NCBI RefSeq assembly: GCF_023954305.1
Contig: NZ_JAMLIG010000001.1
Coordinates: 682,001 to 746,000 of the forward strand
Direction: 5' to 3'
Origin: Mesorhizobium sp.
Lineage (GTDB): Bacteria > Pseudomonadota > Alphaproteobacteria > Rhizobiales > Rhizobiaceae
DNA: 64,000 nucleotides
Shown here: positions 8,327-15,887 of the stretch, in pieces
Numbering within the stretch: the stretch's first letter is position 1
Layout of the letters: every line of letters begins with the position of its first letter
The notes under the pieces: generated by a model
Told to the model about the DNA's origin: nothing
What the model saw: only the letters and a program-made list of their open reading frames with translations
Database searches by the model: none
Translations under genes and position numbers: made by a program

Positions 8327-10386
8327 TTCCTCGCTCCCACCTGGATGTCGAGATTTCCGAAGCCATCCACCTTCATATGGTCGCCAGGCCAGAGGACCGT
8401 CGTCGAGGCGTGTTCCTCGATAAGGGCCGGCCCAGCGATTTCATTGCCAGGCTCGAGTGCTGTGCGGGCGAAAACGGGCGTGTCCAAGTGGCCGCGGGAG
8501 CCGAAATGCACCATCTTCCGCCTCAAAACCGCCTGCGGACCGGGCAAAGTCACCCCGTTGGCGGCCCGGTCCACATCCGGCAGCACCATGCGGCCGTGAG
8601 TCGCGACCCGCAGACTGACGAGTTCTGCCCTTTCCTCAGGGGCGTTGGTGCCGTAGCGCTGCAGATGCTCCGCATCGAAGGCGGCCTTGATCGCCTTCAG
8701 ATCCCTGCGACCGAACAACTCGTTGGGAAGCTCGACCGTGACCGCATGCTCCTGGCCGACATAACGCATGTCGGCGGACCGTACGAATATGGCCTCGTCG
8801 CCCCCTGTTCCAGCCTCCGCAACGGCCTGCAGACCCGACATTTCCAGGTCGCGATAGATCGCATCGATCTCTTCCAGGACGTCGTGGCTCAGCGGCAAGA
8901 ATACCGAACGGACGAAGTCGTATCGCAAGTCGGAAAAGAGCATGCCATAGGCCGAAAAATGACCCGGGGAAGCCGGAATGATCACTCGCCGGATGCCGAT
9001 TTCCCGCGCGATCGCACTGGCATGGAGCGGCCCCGCCCCGCCATAGACGAACATTGCGAACGCACTCGGATCGAGACCGCGATCGGTGGTCACGCCCTTG
9101 ACCGCGTGGGACATGGTCGTTGCCGCGATCTGCAGGATGCCTTCGGCGGCATCCATCAAGTTCATGGAGAGCGGACCTGCGATCCGGTTGCGGATCGCTT
9201 TTTCGGCCGCAGCGGGATCAAGCCGCATGGTGCCGCCCAGAAAATGATCGGCATCGAGCCGCCCGAGGACCAAATTGGCATCTGTCACCGTCGGCTCGCG
9301 ACCGCCGCGCCCATAGCACGCGGGGCCCGGCATCGACCCGGCACTGCGCGGGCCGACCCTGAGCGCGGTACCCTGCTCGACCCGCGCGATACTGCCGCCC
9401 CCGGTTCCGACCTCGAAAATATCGATCATGGGGATCTGGATCGGCAAGTCCGAACCGTATGCGCCGATGCGAGCATTGCTTGTGGTGAGCGGAACACCGT
9501 CGCGGATCAGCCCAGCCTTTGCCGTGGTCCCACCCATGTCGAAGGCAATGGCATCGCTCAGGCCAATATGCCGGCACATTGCCTGGGTCCCGACCACCCC
9601 GCCGGCCGGTCCCGATTCAAGCATGTTGACGCAGCGCCTGCGCGCATCGGCGACCGGAAACAGTCCGCCCGTTGACTGCACCGCCAGAAAGCGGCCGCCA
9701 AAATCCTGCCCTGCGAGTTGCTGTTCGATCTCGGTCAGGTAACCGGTGACACGCGGCCCCACATAGGCGTTTGCGGCAACCGTCGAGGTCCGCTCGAACT
9801 CGCGGTACTCCTGGGTGAGTTCGTGCGACGCGGTGACGAACACGCCCGGCATTTCGGCTTCGATGATCTGCCGCACCCGCCGTTCGTGGTCGGGATTCTT
9901 GTAGGAATGCAGAAGCATGATCGCAACCGCATCGACGCCTTCCCGCTTTAGATGCTCGATCGCCCGATGAACGCTTTCTTCGTCGAGCGGAGTCTCCACC
10001 GAGCCGTCGACGAACAGGCGCTCGATCACCTCGACGCGCAAATGACGCGGCACCAGCGGTACATGTTTGCGGAAATTTAGGTTGTACGCATCCGGGCGGT
10101 TGATCCGGCCGATCTCGTAGATGTCACGGAATCCGATCGTGGTGATCAGACCGGTCCGGGCGCCGGTGCGCTCCAACAGATTGTTGATGACCACTGTGGA
10201 ACCGTGAAGGAAAAGGCTGGCATCGGCGATCTCGACCCCGGCATCGCGAACGGTGGCATCGATGCCCTCGACCAAAGCGCCATAGGTCGACAAAGCCTTG
10301 CCGAACGAGATCACCTGGCCGATCTCGTCAAAGGCCGCGAGATCGGTGAACGTTCCGCCGATATCCACCGCAATCCGAATGCCCAT
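8323..10386 (-). CDS. hyuA: Hydantoinase/oxoprolinase subunit A (HyuA)
   Basis: A 687-residue HyuA-family ATPase subunit. It begins MGIRIAVDIGGTFTDL (phosphate-binding loop of the actin-like fold), followed by LFLHGSTVVINNLLERTGA, a central FDMGGTTAKAGLI second phosphate motif and DRGLDPSAFAMFVYGGAGP. The start at 10386 is chosen because GGAGAGG lies just upstream and the family begins with this Ile-Ala-Val-Asp-Ile-Gly-Gly segment; a longer frame would run through the operator. It is the first gene of the operon, and its promoter has a TTGACA -35 with the -10 buried in a palindrome. Confidence 0.92.
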   Translation of the reverse strand: MGIRIAVDIGGTFTDLAAFDEIGQVISFGKALSTYGALVEGIDATVRDAGVEIADASLFLHGSTVVINNLLERTGARTGLITTIGFRDIYEIGRINRPDAYNLNFRKHVPLVPRHLRVEVIERLFVDGSVETPLDEESVHRAIEHLKREGVDAVAIMLLHSYKNPDHERRVRQIIEAEMPGVFVTASHELTQEYREFERTSTVAANAYVGPRVTGYLTEIEQQLAGQDFGGRFLAVQSTGGLFPVADARRRCVNMLESGPAGGVVGTQAMCRHIGLSDAIAFDMGGTTAKAGLIRDGVPLTTSNARIGAYGSDLPIQIPMIDIFEVGTGGGSIARVEQGTALRVGPRSAGSMPGPACYGRGGREPTVTDANLVLGRLDADHFLGGTMRLDPAAAEKAIRNRIAGPLSMNLMDAAEGILQIAATTMSHAVKGVTTDRGLDPSAFAMFVYGGAGPLHASAIAREIGIRRVIIPASPGHFSAYGMLFSDLRYDFVRSVFLPLSHDVLEEIDAIYRDLEMSGLQAVAEAGTGGDEAIFVRSADMRYVGQEHAVTVELPNELFGRRDLKAIKAAFDAEHLQRYGTNAPEERAELVSLRVATHGRMVLPDVDRAANGVTLPGPQAVLRRKMVHFGSRGHLDTPVFARTALEPGNEIAGPALIEEHASTTVLWPGDHMKVDGFGNLDIQVGARK

Positions 10387-10417
10387 CGACCTCTCCGCCA
10401 GCGACTTTACTGATTTG

Positions 10418-10431
10418 GTGAAATATTTCAC
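10418..10431. promoter_or_regulatory. Perfect palindrome GTGAAATATTTCAC (operator, copy 2)
   Basis: Identical over 14 bp to the site at 3586-3599. On the minus strand TTGACA (10448-10443) is followed by a 17-bp spacer and TATTTC (10425-10420), which falls within the palindrome. This gives hyuA a near-consensus promoter with an operator over its -10 element, consistent with repression. Confidence 0.75.
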
Positions 10432-10476
10432 GAGAATGACGCTGTCAAGCGGTGACGTGCGAGACGCAGGCAAAAC

Positions 10477-10911
10477 TCACGAGGCTCGGACCCGATTGCT
10501 CGGATCCAGAGGACTCGGCCATTCGAGACTGAAGCTTTCCGCGGAAACGTCTCTTGGTAGGAGCGGAAGAGCCATCGAAGTTTTCGGATGCGCAGAAGGC
10601 GATCGTGGCCCGAGACGTGGTGTAGCCGGCGGCCATGACGATCGCGACCGAGACGCTCGGGCGCCGGTCCGGGCCAGTGCGGATAGGCTCTGATTGCCCA
10701 GCGCATCCCCGTTCGCCGGGTTGCGCGGGTAGAGGCCGCGAACCAGCAGAAGGTCGGCAGGATTGATCGGGAACATGTCGACCCGTACGAGAGTCTGGTC
10801 ATCCGCGGTGAGAACCGGAACCGGCACGTCGACGCATTCGGCCACATCCGCCGGGCGGCCGGTCGTGTGGAACGCGATCTGTCTCACGGTGCGCACCGCG
10901 ACTGAGCTCAT
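10477..10911 (-). pseudogene. Fragment of a zinc-type (MDR) alcohol dehydrogenase/enoyl reductase
   Basis: The first 75 or so residues read as an MDR-family N-terminus: RQIAFHTTGRPADVAE, then VLTADDQTLVRVDMFPINPA, then DLLLVRGLYP. After ALGNQ the frame degenerates into low-information Ser/Pro/Arg sequence, and the rest of a roughly 330-residue enzyme is absent. No Rossmann glycine motif remains. An upstream minus-strand frame (to about 11030, with HRYFGGASFRADG) may be the tail of another lost gene. Part of a cluster of decayed genes. Confidence 0.55.
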
Positions 10912-11032
10912 CGGCCTTGAGATAGAGGACGCGCTTCATGACGAAGCCGAACTGGACGCCATCGGCCCGAAAGCTCGCGCCCCCGAAATACCGGTGCACG
11001 GAAATAGGGCCGAGACCGCCGATCCTGGCGGC

Positions 11033-11454
11033 TTACTCCTCCGCCAGCGCCCGCTGCGACGTCGCGACGAGGCGCCCGCCGCGGGGTCTGACAACGTCAG
11101 CGGGAAGAACCCGTCAATCTCTTTCAACCGCCCGTCGGCATCATGACGGGCAAAGCTCGCGCCGAGCTGCAGGACGGCGCCATCTGCATTCTGGAGCGCC
11201 CATCGGGCGAGAGACCGGCCGTTGTGCGCTATCACCTGGATGATCCGGAAACGGCCGCCCGGCACGCTCTGCTGGAAGCCGGCCATGTAGTCGGACAGTG
11301 CGGCCCGACCCCTCAGCGGGCCGTTTGGATCGCAGAAGCTGGCGTCGTCGGCGAGCACACCTTCAACTCGCTTTCCCGCAGAGCCGGATCCGACGACCAG
11401 ATCGCGGCATAGCGGGGCCCGCTTCTCCAAGGTCCCGAAATAGTGCGCAATCAT
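11033..11454 (-). pseudogene. NTF2-like/SnoaL-type protein with frameshift
   Basis: A minus-strand frame carries an NTF2-like domain: the segment ending ASFCDPNGPLRGRAALSDYM, then GGRFRIIQVIAHNG, then SLARWALQNADG and RLKEIDGFFPL. Just after this motif the plausible ending continues in the next frame (RGGRLVATSQRALAEE, stop at 11033-11035), whereas the original frame runs on into unrelated sequence, so one indel is inferred near 11085. NTF2-like proteins are small isomerases, dehydratases or binding proteins. It lies between two other gene fragments, so loss of function is likely. Confidence 0.5.
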
Positions 11455-11590
11455 CGGCCTCGAGCGCGGCCCTGTCGTAGCCGGCCCGGATCAGAACGAG
11501 GATGCCATGATAGAGTGCGAGCAAGGCGACGGCCGCAGTGTCGTTGCCGCCGTCGGCACCACGCGTCTGCAAGCCCGGCGCAAGCGGCTA
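11450..11590 (-). pseudogene. C-terminal fragment of a TetR-family regulator
   Basis: About 40 residues (GNDTAAVALLALYHGILVLI, then RAGYDRAALEA) resemble the last helices of TetR/AcrR ligand domains. No helix-turn-helix precedes it; upstream sequence is the intergenic end next to the secreted AttH-like gene. The fragment probably belonged with the neighbouring broken NTF2-like and dehydrogenase genes. Confidence 0.4.
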
Positions 11591-11616
11591 GCTTCGCTTG
11601 CGCCGGGGGCAGGTGC

Positions 11617-12672
11617 TTATTTCTTCCAGACGCCGACGAGTTCGACATAGCCGAACCCCTTGATCGGCTTGCCGCCAGAGGTGCCGGTTACCGTGCTGGC
11701 GCCTTCATACTTGGTCAGGAAGGGCGCGACCGAGACAATCTCCTGCTTGCGCGGCGCAGGATCGACTTCGAACTGCATGTCCAGTGAAGGAATGCTGACC
11801 GACCAACGCGTCGGGTAGGTATTGCCGCTCTCCTCGCTGGTCCACTCGTCCTTTGCGCCAAGGCTGGGCTCCACGGCCGCGACTGTCTGCGAACCGTCTT
11901 CGTGCAGCATCGTTGCCCAGGCACGATTCTTGCCCATCGCAGCATCGTAGGACGACCAGAGGCTGATCGAGTCGCCGTTGTCGAGCCGCAAACCCATCCA
12001 GCTCCAGGTCGTGTCGGGAGAGCCCGCCGGTCCATTGTCCTGCCACTGGCGATCGAACCAGCCATTGCCGTCGACCTGATAGGTCTTGCCGTCCATAGTG
12101 ATGGTGCCGGTCGTCTTCATGACCGGGACCGAGTACTCGTGGATCGTCATACCGAGCAGCGGAAAAACGCCCGTGCCGCCATTGTAGATCGTGGGGCTGA
12201 TCGGGACCAGTTGCAGGTCCAGCGAGCCATTCTCCAGGGTGGCTGTGGCATGGATCGCGTCGGGCGTGATGTGCATGCTGCCGTTGGGAAGCCGGTAGTC
12301 TATGCCATCCGCCGTTTCGCCTTCGCCGCCATAGGGGAGCACGATGTCGCCCGAACTATACCAGCCGGTGGTCTCGTCCGTGATAGAGGCTACCGACTGA
12401 ATGACTCTCCCGCCATCGGGGGTCGGCATGACCATCACGTGGTAGAGACAGCTGATCGTGTGACCCTCGGCGGTGAAATGTCCGGTGATGAACCACGAGT
12501 TGACATCGTAGTCTGCCTTGATCGGCAGGTCACCGACGGCGTCGAGCAAGGGGCCAACGCCAGCAGGGGGCGACAGCGGTGCGATCACCGCCTCGGCGTT
12601 GGCCATGCCCGTCGCGCCAACGACAATCACGCTAGTGAGGAGGAGTGCTTTCCAGGACCGTAGGAATACCAT
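11617..12672 (-). CDS. Secreted AttH/CrtC-like (lipocalin-fold) putative hydrolase or hydratase
   Basis: A 351-residue protein with a clear signal peptide (MVFLRSWKALLLTSVIVVG, cleavage after Ala-Asn-Ala near residue 27). The mature part resembles the AttH/hydroxyneurosporene-synthase (CrtC) superfamily of tandem lipocalin-like domains, with GNGWFDRQWQDNGPAG and TTWSWMGLRLDNGDSISLW as the typical central segment. Related proteins hydrate isoprenoids or isoflavonoids (CrtC, kievitone hydratase), but many members have no known role. The ATG at 12672 is used because GGAAAG lies 7 bp upstream. It is divergent from a TetR gene with a palindrome between them, so it is probably repressed by that regulator. 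Confidence 0.75.
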   Translation of the reverse strand: MVFLRSWKALLLTSVIVVGATGMANAEAVIAPLSPPAGVGPLLDAVGDLPIKADYDVNSWFITGHFTAEGHTISCLYHVMVMPTPDGGRVIQSVASITDETTGWYSSGDIVLPYGGEGETADGIDYRLPNGSMHITPDAIHATATLENGSLDLQLVPISPTIYNGGTGVFPLLGMTIHEYSVPVMKTTGTITMDGKTYQVDGNGWFDRQWQDNGPAGSPDTTWSWMGLRLDNGDSISLWSSYDAAMGKNRAWATMLHEDGSQTVAAVEPSLGAKDEWTSEESGNTYPTRWSVSIPSLDMQFEVDPAPRKQEIVSVAPFLTKYEGASTVTGTSGGKPIKGFGYVELVGVWKK

Positions 12673-12754
12673 GATTGAGCTTTCCAAAGGGGGCGTGGCC
12701 AGGTGGCCGCCGGACTGAAGGGATTGCTATTTCCTGACCGTCAGTCCATTTAGT

Positions 12755-12767
12755 TTACTCAGAGTAA
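12755..12767. promoter_or_regulatory. Palindrome TTACTCAGAGTAA, putative TetR operator
   Basis: Two perfect 6-bp arms (TTACTC/GAGTAA) around a single A, in the 111-bp gap between the divergent AttH-like and TetR genes and 16 bp upstream of the TetR start. This size and position are typical of an autoregulating TetR repressor. Confidence 0.6.
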
Positions 12768-12783
12768 GAATTCAAGGTGGGAT

Positions 12784-13389
12784 ATGTCGCAGAACAGCAA
12801 AGAAGCTTCGGCGCCCAAAAAACCTTCGTTCAAACAGGAGCAGTTGCGCCATCGCGAGCAGGCCCTGGTGAAGGCTGGCGCGCACCTGTTCGCGGAAAAG
12901 GGCTATGAGCACACGACGATCGAAGACGTCATCGGCGTTGTCGGAATCTCGAAACCGACCTTCTACAGCCACTTCGCCAGCAAGGAGGCACTGGCAATCA
13001 AGGTCATCGTGGCGGGTCTGGAACGGGCGCTGTCGCAGGTCGAGAAATATGCGTCAATCCTGCCGCCGGGCGAGGCGGCGCGGGCAATGATCGACTGGGC
13101 GATCGACAATCAATCCGGACCTGACGGCGAGCCGGCCTTTTCCGGATCCATCGCATTCTTCGATCGTCCAGAGGTCCTGGCTGCGGAAAGCAGACTCACC
13201 GAGCGACTGGCGGACCTGATCAACAAGGGTCAGCAAGAAGGAACAATCGGGAAGGTTGTCCATGCCCGCATCCTGTCGCGGACATTTCGCAGCATCCTGA
13301 AAGATAACTCGTTCTTCGACAAATCCAGTCGGGCGCAACAGGAGATCGATGCCCTGAAGGAAGACCTGAAGGGACTTCTGCTCGGATAA
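12784..13389 (+). CDS. TetR/AcrR-family transcriptional regulator
   Basis: A 201-residue regulator. After a lysine-rich N-terminus of about 20 residues comes a TetR DNA-binding domain (about 25-75): AGAHLFAEKGYEHTTIEDV then GISKPTFYSHFASKEAL. The rest is an all-helical ligand domain. AGGTGG lies 4-9 bp before the ATG. The divergent AttH-like secreted protein gene and the palindrome between them indicate local control of that gene and itself. Ligand unknown. Confidence 0.88.
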   Translation: MSQNSKEASAPKKPSFKQEQLRHREQALVKAGAHLFAEKGYEHTTIEDVIGVVGISKPTFYSHFASKEALAIKVIVAGLERALSQVEKYASILPPGEAARAMIDWAIDNQSGPDGEPAFSGSIAFFDRPEVLAAESRLTERLADLINKGQQEGTIGKVVHARILSRTFRSILKDNSFFDKSSRAQQEIDALKEDLKGLLLG

Positions 13390-13544
13390 GCGCGCGCCGC
13401 CAATGTGGGCAGCCTTCAAGAGTCTTCCCGACGAAGTCGCTTCGACTGACACTATTCAGGCGCCATTCAAGGTGGCCTGCTACCTGCGCGCCAATTGCCA
13501 AACGCCAGAACGGCGATCTAGTGCGATGTTATTGCTGATGAAAT

Positions 13545-13580
13545 TGCTGCACCCGGCAAGATACGAACTCACGACCTCTC
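13545..13580 (-). other. tRNA 3'-end-like scar next to guaA
   Basis: Directly after the guaA stop (minus strand) the sequence reads like the T-arm and acceptor end of a tRNA: GAGAGGTCGTGAGTTCG, then TATCTTGCCGGGTGCAGCA. The T-loop is recognisable (TTCGTAT), but only 3 of 5 stem pairs hold and no 5' half exists, so this is not a functional tRNA. Such abutting tRNA ends are left by recombination of mobile elements. Confidence 0.45.
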
Positions 13581-13581
13581 G

Positions 13582-13600
13582 TCACTCCCACTCGATCGTG
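13582..13600. other. Candidate integration site at the 3' end of guaA
   Basis: The last guaA codons, ending GAGTGGGAGTGA on the minus strand, form the segment known as a target for guaA-specific tyrosine recombinases of genomic islands and, in Mesorhizobium, of tripartite ICEs. No integrase gene lies beside it here. A full second copy was not seen, so any element is gone or its other end lies outside the window. Confidence 0.45.
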
Positions 13601-15150
13601 CCGGGCGGCTTGCTGGTCACGTCGTAGACGACGCGGTTGATGCCCCGCACCTCGTTGATGATGCGGGTCGCGGCACGGCCGAGAAAGGCCATGTCGTAGT
13701 GGTAGAAATCCGCCGTCATGCCGTCGACGGAGGTGACGGCGCGCAGCGCGCAGACATATTCGTAGGTGCGGCCATCGCCCATCACGCCGACCGTCTGCAC
13801 TGGCAGCAGCACGGCGAAGGCCTGCCAGATCGCGTCGTAAAGGCCGGCCTTGCGGATCTCGTCGAGATAGACGGCGTCGGCCTCGCGCAGGATGTCGAGC
13901 TTTTCGCGCGTCACGCCGCCCGGGCAGCGGATGGCCAGGCCCGGCCCCGGGAAGGGATGCCGGCCGATGAAATGGTCGGGCAGCCCCAGCTCTTTGCCGA
14001 GCACGCGAACCTCGTCCTTGAACAGTTCGCGCAGCGGCTCGACGAGCTTCATGTTCATGCGCTCTGGCAGGCCGCCGACATTGTGATGCGACTTGATCGT
14101 CACCGACGGGCCGCCGGTGAAGGAGACGCTCTCGATCACATCCGGATAGAGCGTTCCCTGGGCAAGGAACTGCGCCGGCTGGCCGCCTTGCGCGAGCTTC
14201 TTCGCTTCCTCCTCGAAGACCTCGATGAAGAGGCGGCCGATGGTCTTGCGCTTCTTCTCGGGATCGGCCTCGCCCTCGAGAGCGGAGAGAAAGCGGTCGG
14301 AGGCGTCGACCAGGATCAGCGGCAGGTTGTAGTGCTCGCGGAACATGGCGACGACGCTCTTCGCCTCGTCCTTGCGCATCAGCCCGTGGTCGACGAGGAT
14401 GCAGGTGAGCTGGTCTCCGACCGCCTCGTGGATCAGGAGGGCTGCGACCGAGGAATCGACCCCGCCCGACAGCGCGCAGATGACCTTGCCGGTGCCGACC
14501 TGGCGGCGGATCGCGGCGACCGCCTGCTCGCGATAGGCGGCCATGGTCCAGTCGCCCTTCAGGCCGGCGATCTTGTGGACGAAGTTGGAGAGAAGCCTGG
14601 CGCCGTCGGGCGTGTGCACCACTTCGGGGTGGAACTGGACCGCGTAGAATTTTCGCGCCTCGTCGGCGATGGCGGCGAAGGGCGCGCCGGTCGACGTGCC
14701 GACGACGCGGAAGCCCTCGGGGATGGCTGTGACGCGGTCGCCGTGGCTCATCCAGACCTGGTGGCGGGTGCCCTTGGCCCAGACGCCGTCGAACAGCGCG
14801 CACTCGTCGGCGATGTCGAGGAAGGCGCGGCCGAACTCGCGATGGTGGCCGGCTTCCACCTTGCCGCCCAGCTGCGCGCACATGGTCTGCTCGCCATAGC
14901 AGATGCCGAGGACCGGGATGCCGGCCGAGAACACGGCGTCGGGCGCCCGCGGGCTGCCGATATCGACCGTCGAGTGAGGGCTGCCGGAGAGGATCACGGC
15001 CTTCGGCCTGATCCGCCGGAACCCCTCCTCGGCGAGCTGGAACGGGACGATCTCGGAATAGACCCCGGCCTCGCGCACGCGCCTGGCGATCAGCTGCGTG
15101 ACCTGGCTGCCGAAATCGATGATGAGGACGGTGTCGGGATGGGCTTTCAT
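13582..15150 (-). CDS. guaA: GMP synthase (glutamine-hydrolysing)
   Basis: A 522-residue enzyme converting XMP, glutamine and ATP to GMP in purine synthesis. The class I glutaminase domain (about 1-200) shows LGICYGEQTM with nucleophile Cys84 and the FYAVQFHPEVVHT His/Glu region. The ATP-pyrophosphatase domain begins with CALSGGVDSSVAALL, and the C-terminal dimerisation domain ends in PPGTIEWE, as in all GuaA proteins. Its ATG overlaps the stop of the upstream vapC-like gene (ATGA), so its translation may depend partly on that gene. guaB begins at the far right of the window. Confidence 0.98.
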   Translation of the reverse strand: MKAHPDTVLIIDFGSQVTQLIARRVREAGVYSEIVPFQLAEEGFRRIRPKAVILSGSPHSTVDIGSPRAPDAVFSAGIPVLGICYGEQTMCAQLGGKVEAGHHREFGRAFLDIADECALFDGVWAKGTRHQVWMSHGDRVTAIPEGFRVVGTSTGAPFAAIADEARKFYAVQFHPEVVHTPDGARLLSNFVHKIAGLKGDWTMAAYREQAVAAIRRQVGTGKVICALSGGVDSSVAALLIHEAVGDQLTCILVDHGLMRKDEAKSVVAMFREHYNLPLILVDASDRFLSALEGEADPEKKRKTIGRLFIEVFEEEAKKLAQGGQPAQFLAQGTLYPDVIESVSFTGGPSVTIKSHHNVGGLPERMNMKLVEPLRELFKDEVRVLGKELGLPDHFIGRHPFPGPGLAIRCPGGVTREKLDILREADAVYLDEIRKAGLYDAIWQAFAVLLPVQTVGVMGDGRTYEYVCALRAVTSVDGMTADFYHYDMAFLGRAATRIINEVRGINRVVYDVTSKPPGTIEWE

Positions 15151-15581
15151 TCCGGGGCGTTATACGAGTCGAATGGAATCAGCAATCGGCCGAAACCGGT
15201 CGGCAGCAACTTTTCGATCAGGCGGCGATCCGCCGTTAGCAATTGCGCCTCGTCGCGCTGCGCTGCGGCGACGTAGAGGCAGTCATAGACGCTGGCGCCG
15301 ACGTCCAGCGCAATGCCAATCGCTCGATCGAGCAGGCCGAGGAGCGGAATGATCTCCAGTTCCGCCTCCAATTGCGTGACGATTTGCACCAATTGTCTTT
15401 CATCAACATAGCCCGCGCGCATCTTACGGCTGATGACCTCGCCGGTTTCCGCCAGAGCGTGCGCGGGCGCCTGCAATCGGACGCCTTCCGGCACCAGTGC
15501 CTGAAATACGGCTGAATCCGGCTCGTCAACGAGCAGTTTGACGAGCGCGCTCGCGTCAATAATGAGAGTAGCCGCGGTCAC
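15147..15581 (-). CDS. PIN-domain toxin, VapC type
   Basis: A 144-residue PIN-domain protein, probably an RNase that cleaves tRNA or mRNA. The four acidic residues expected in the metal site are visible: Asp9 (IIDASALVK), Glu45 (LAETGEV), Asp100 (YDCLYVAAA) and Asp118 (LLTADRRL). It overlaps its antitoxin gene by 26 bp and overlaps the guaA start by 4 bp, so toxin and GMP synthase lie in one minus-strand transcription unit. The toxin-antitoxin assignment is strong from domain, size and pairing. Confidence 0.88.
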   Translation of the reverse strand: MTAATLIIDASALVKLLVDEPDSAVFQALVPEGVRLQAPAHALAETGEVISRKMRAGYVDERQLVQIVTQLEAELEIIPLLGLLDRAIGIALDVGASVYDCLYVAAAQRDEAQLLTADRRLIEKLLPTGFGRLLIPFDSYNAPE

Positions 15582-15828
15582 GCATCTCCCGGATGATTTC
15601 GGTGCTGTCGGTTTCCGGCGAATAGCCTTTGGTCATCGCGCGGATGGCCGCGAAGCGCTCGGCCCGGGTCTTCAGGTGGCTCAGGTCGGGCAACTGCGCG
15701 GGAACACCGGCCGCGCTCTCGAGAATGGCGCGGATTTCCTCGTCAAGGCTGCGGCCGTTCTGTTCGGCGCGCAACGCGATGGATTTCAGGACTTTCTCTT
15801 CGATGCCCTCGACGTGTATCGCGCCCAT
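15556..15828 (-). CDS. Antitoxin, VapB/FitA-like ribbon-helix-helix
   Basis: A 90-residue protein beginning with the GIEEKVLKSIALRAEQNGRS pattern of FitA/Arc-type ribbon-helix-helix DNA-binding domains, followed by an acidic, probably disordered tail that would wrap the PIN toxin. It precedes and overlaps the toxin gene, the usual order, and probably represses its own promoter upstream of 15828. Confidence 0.85.
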   Translation of the reverse strand: MGAIHVEGIEEKVLKSIALRAEQNGRSLDEEIRAILESAAGVPAQLPDLSHLKTRAERFAAIRAMTKGYSPETDSTEIIREMRDRGYSHY

Positions 15829-15887
15829 CTCGCTTCTCCGACCGTATATCGAATGTATTGCCGGGACGAATTTGCCGCAATGGGCGG

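Noticed and set aside
13545..13580. A functional tRNA next to guaA
   Set aside because: Only a degenerate T-arm and acceptor strand exist; there is no anticodon arm or 5' half.
13403..13627. Small plus-strand frame across the guaA end
   Set aside because: It is the reverse strand of the guaA 3' end plus the tRNA-like scar; such frames are often annotated but have no support.
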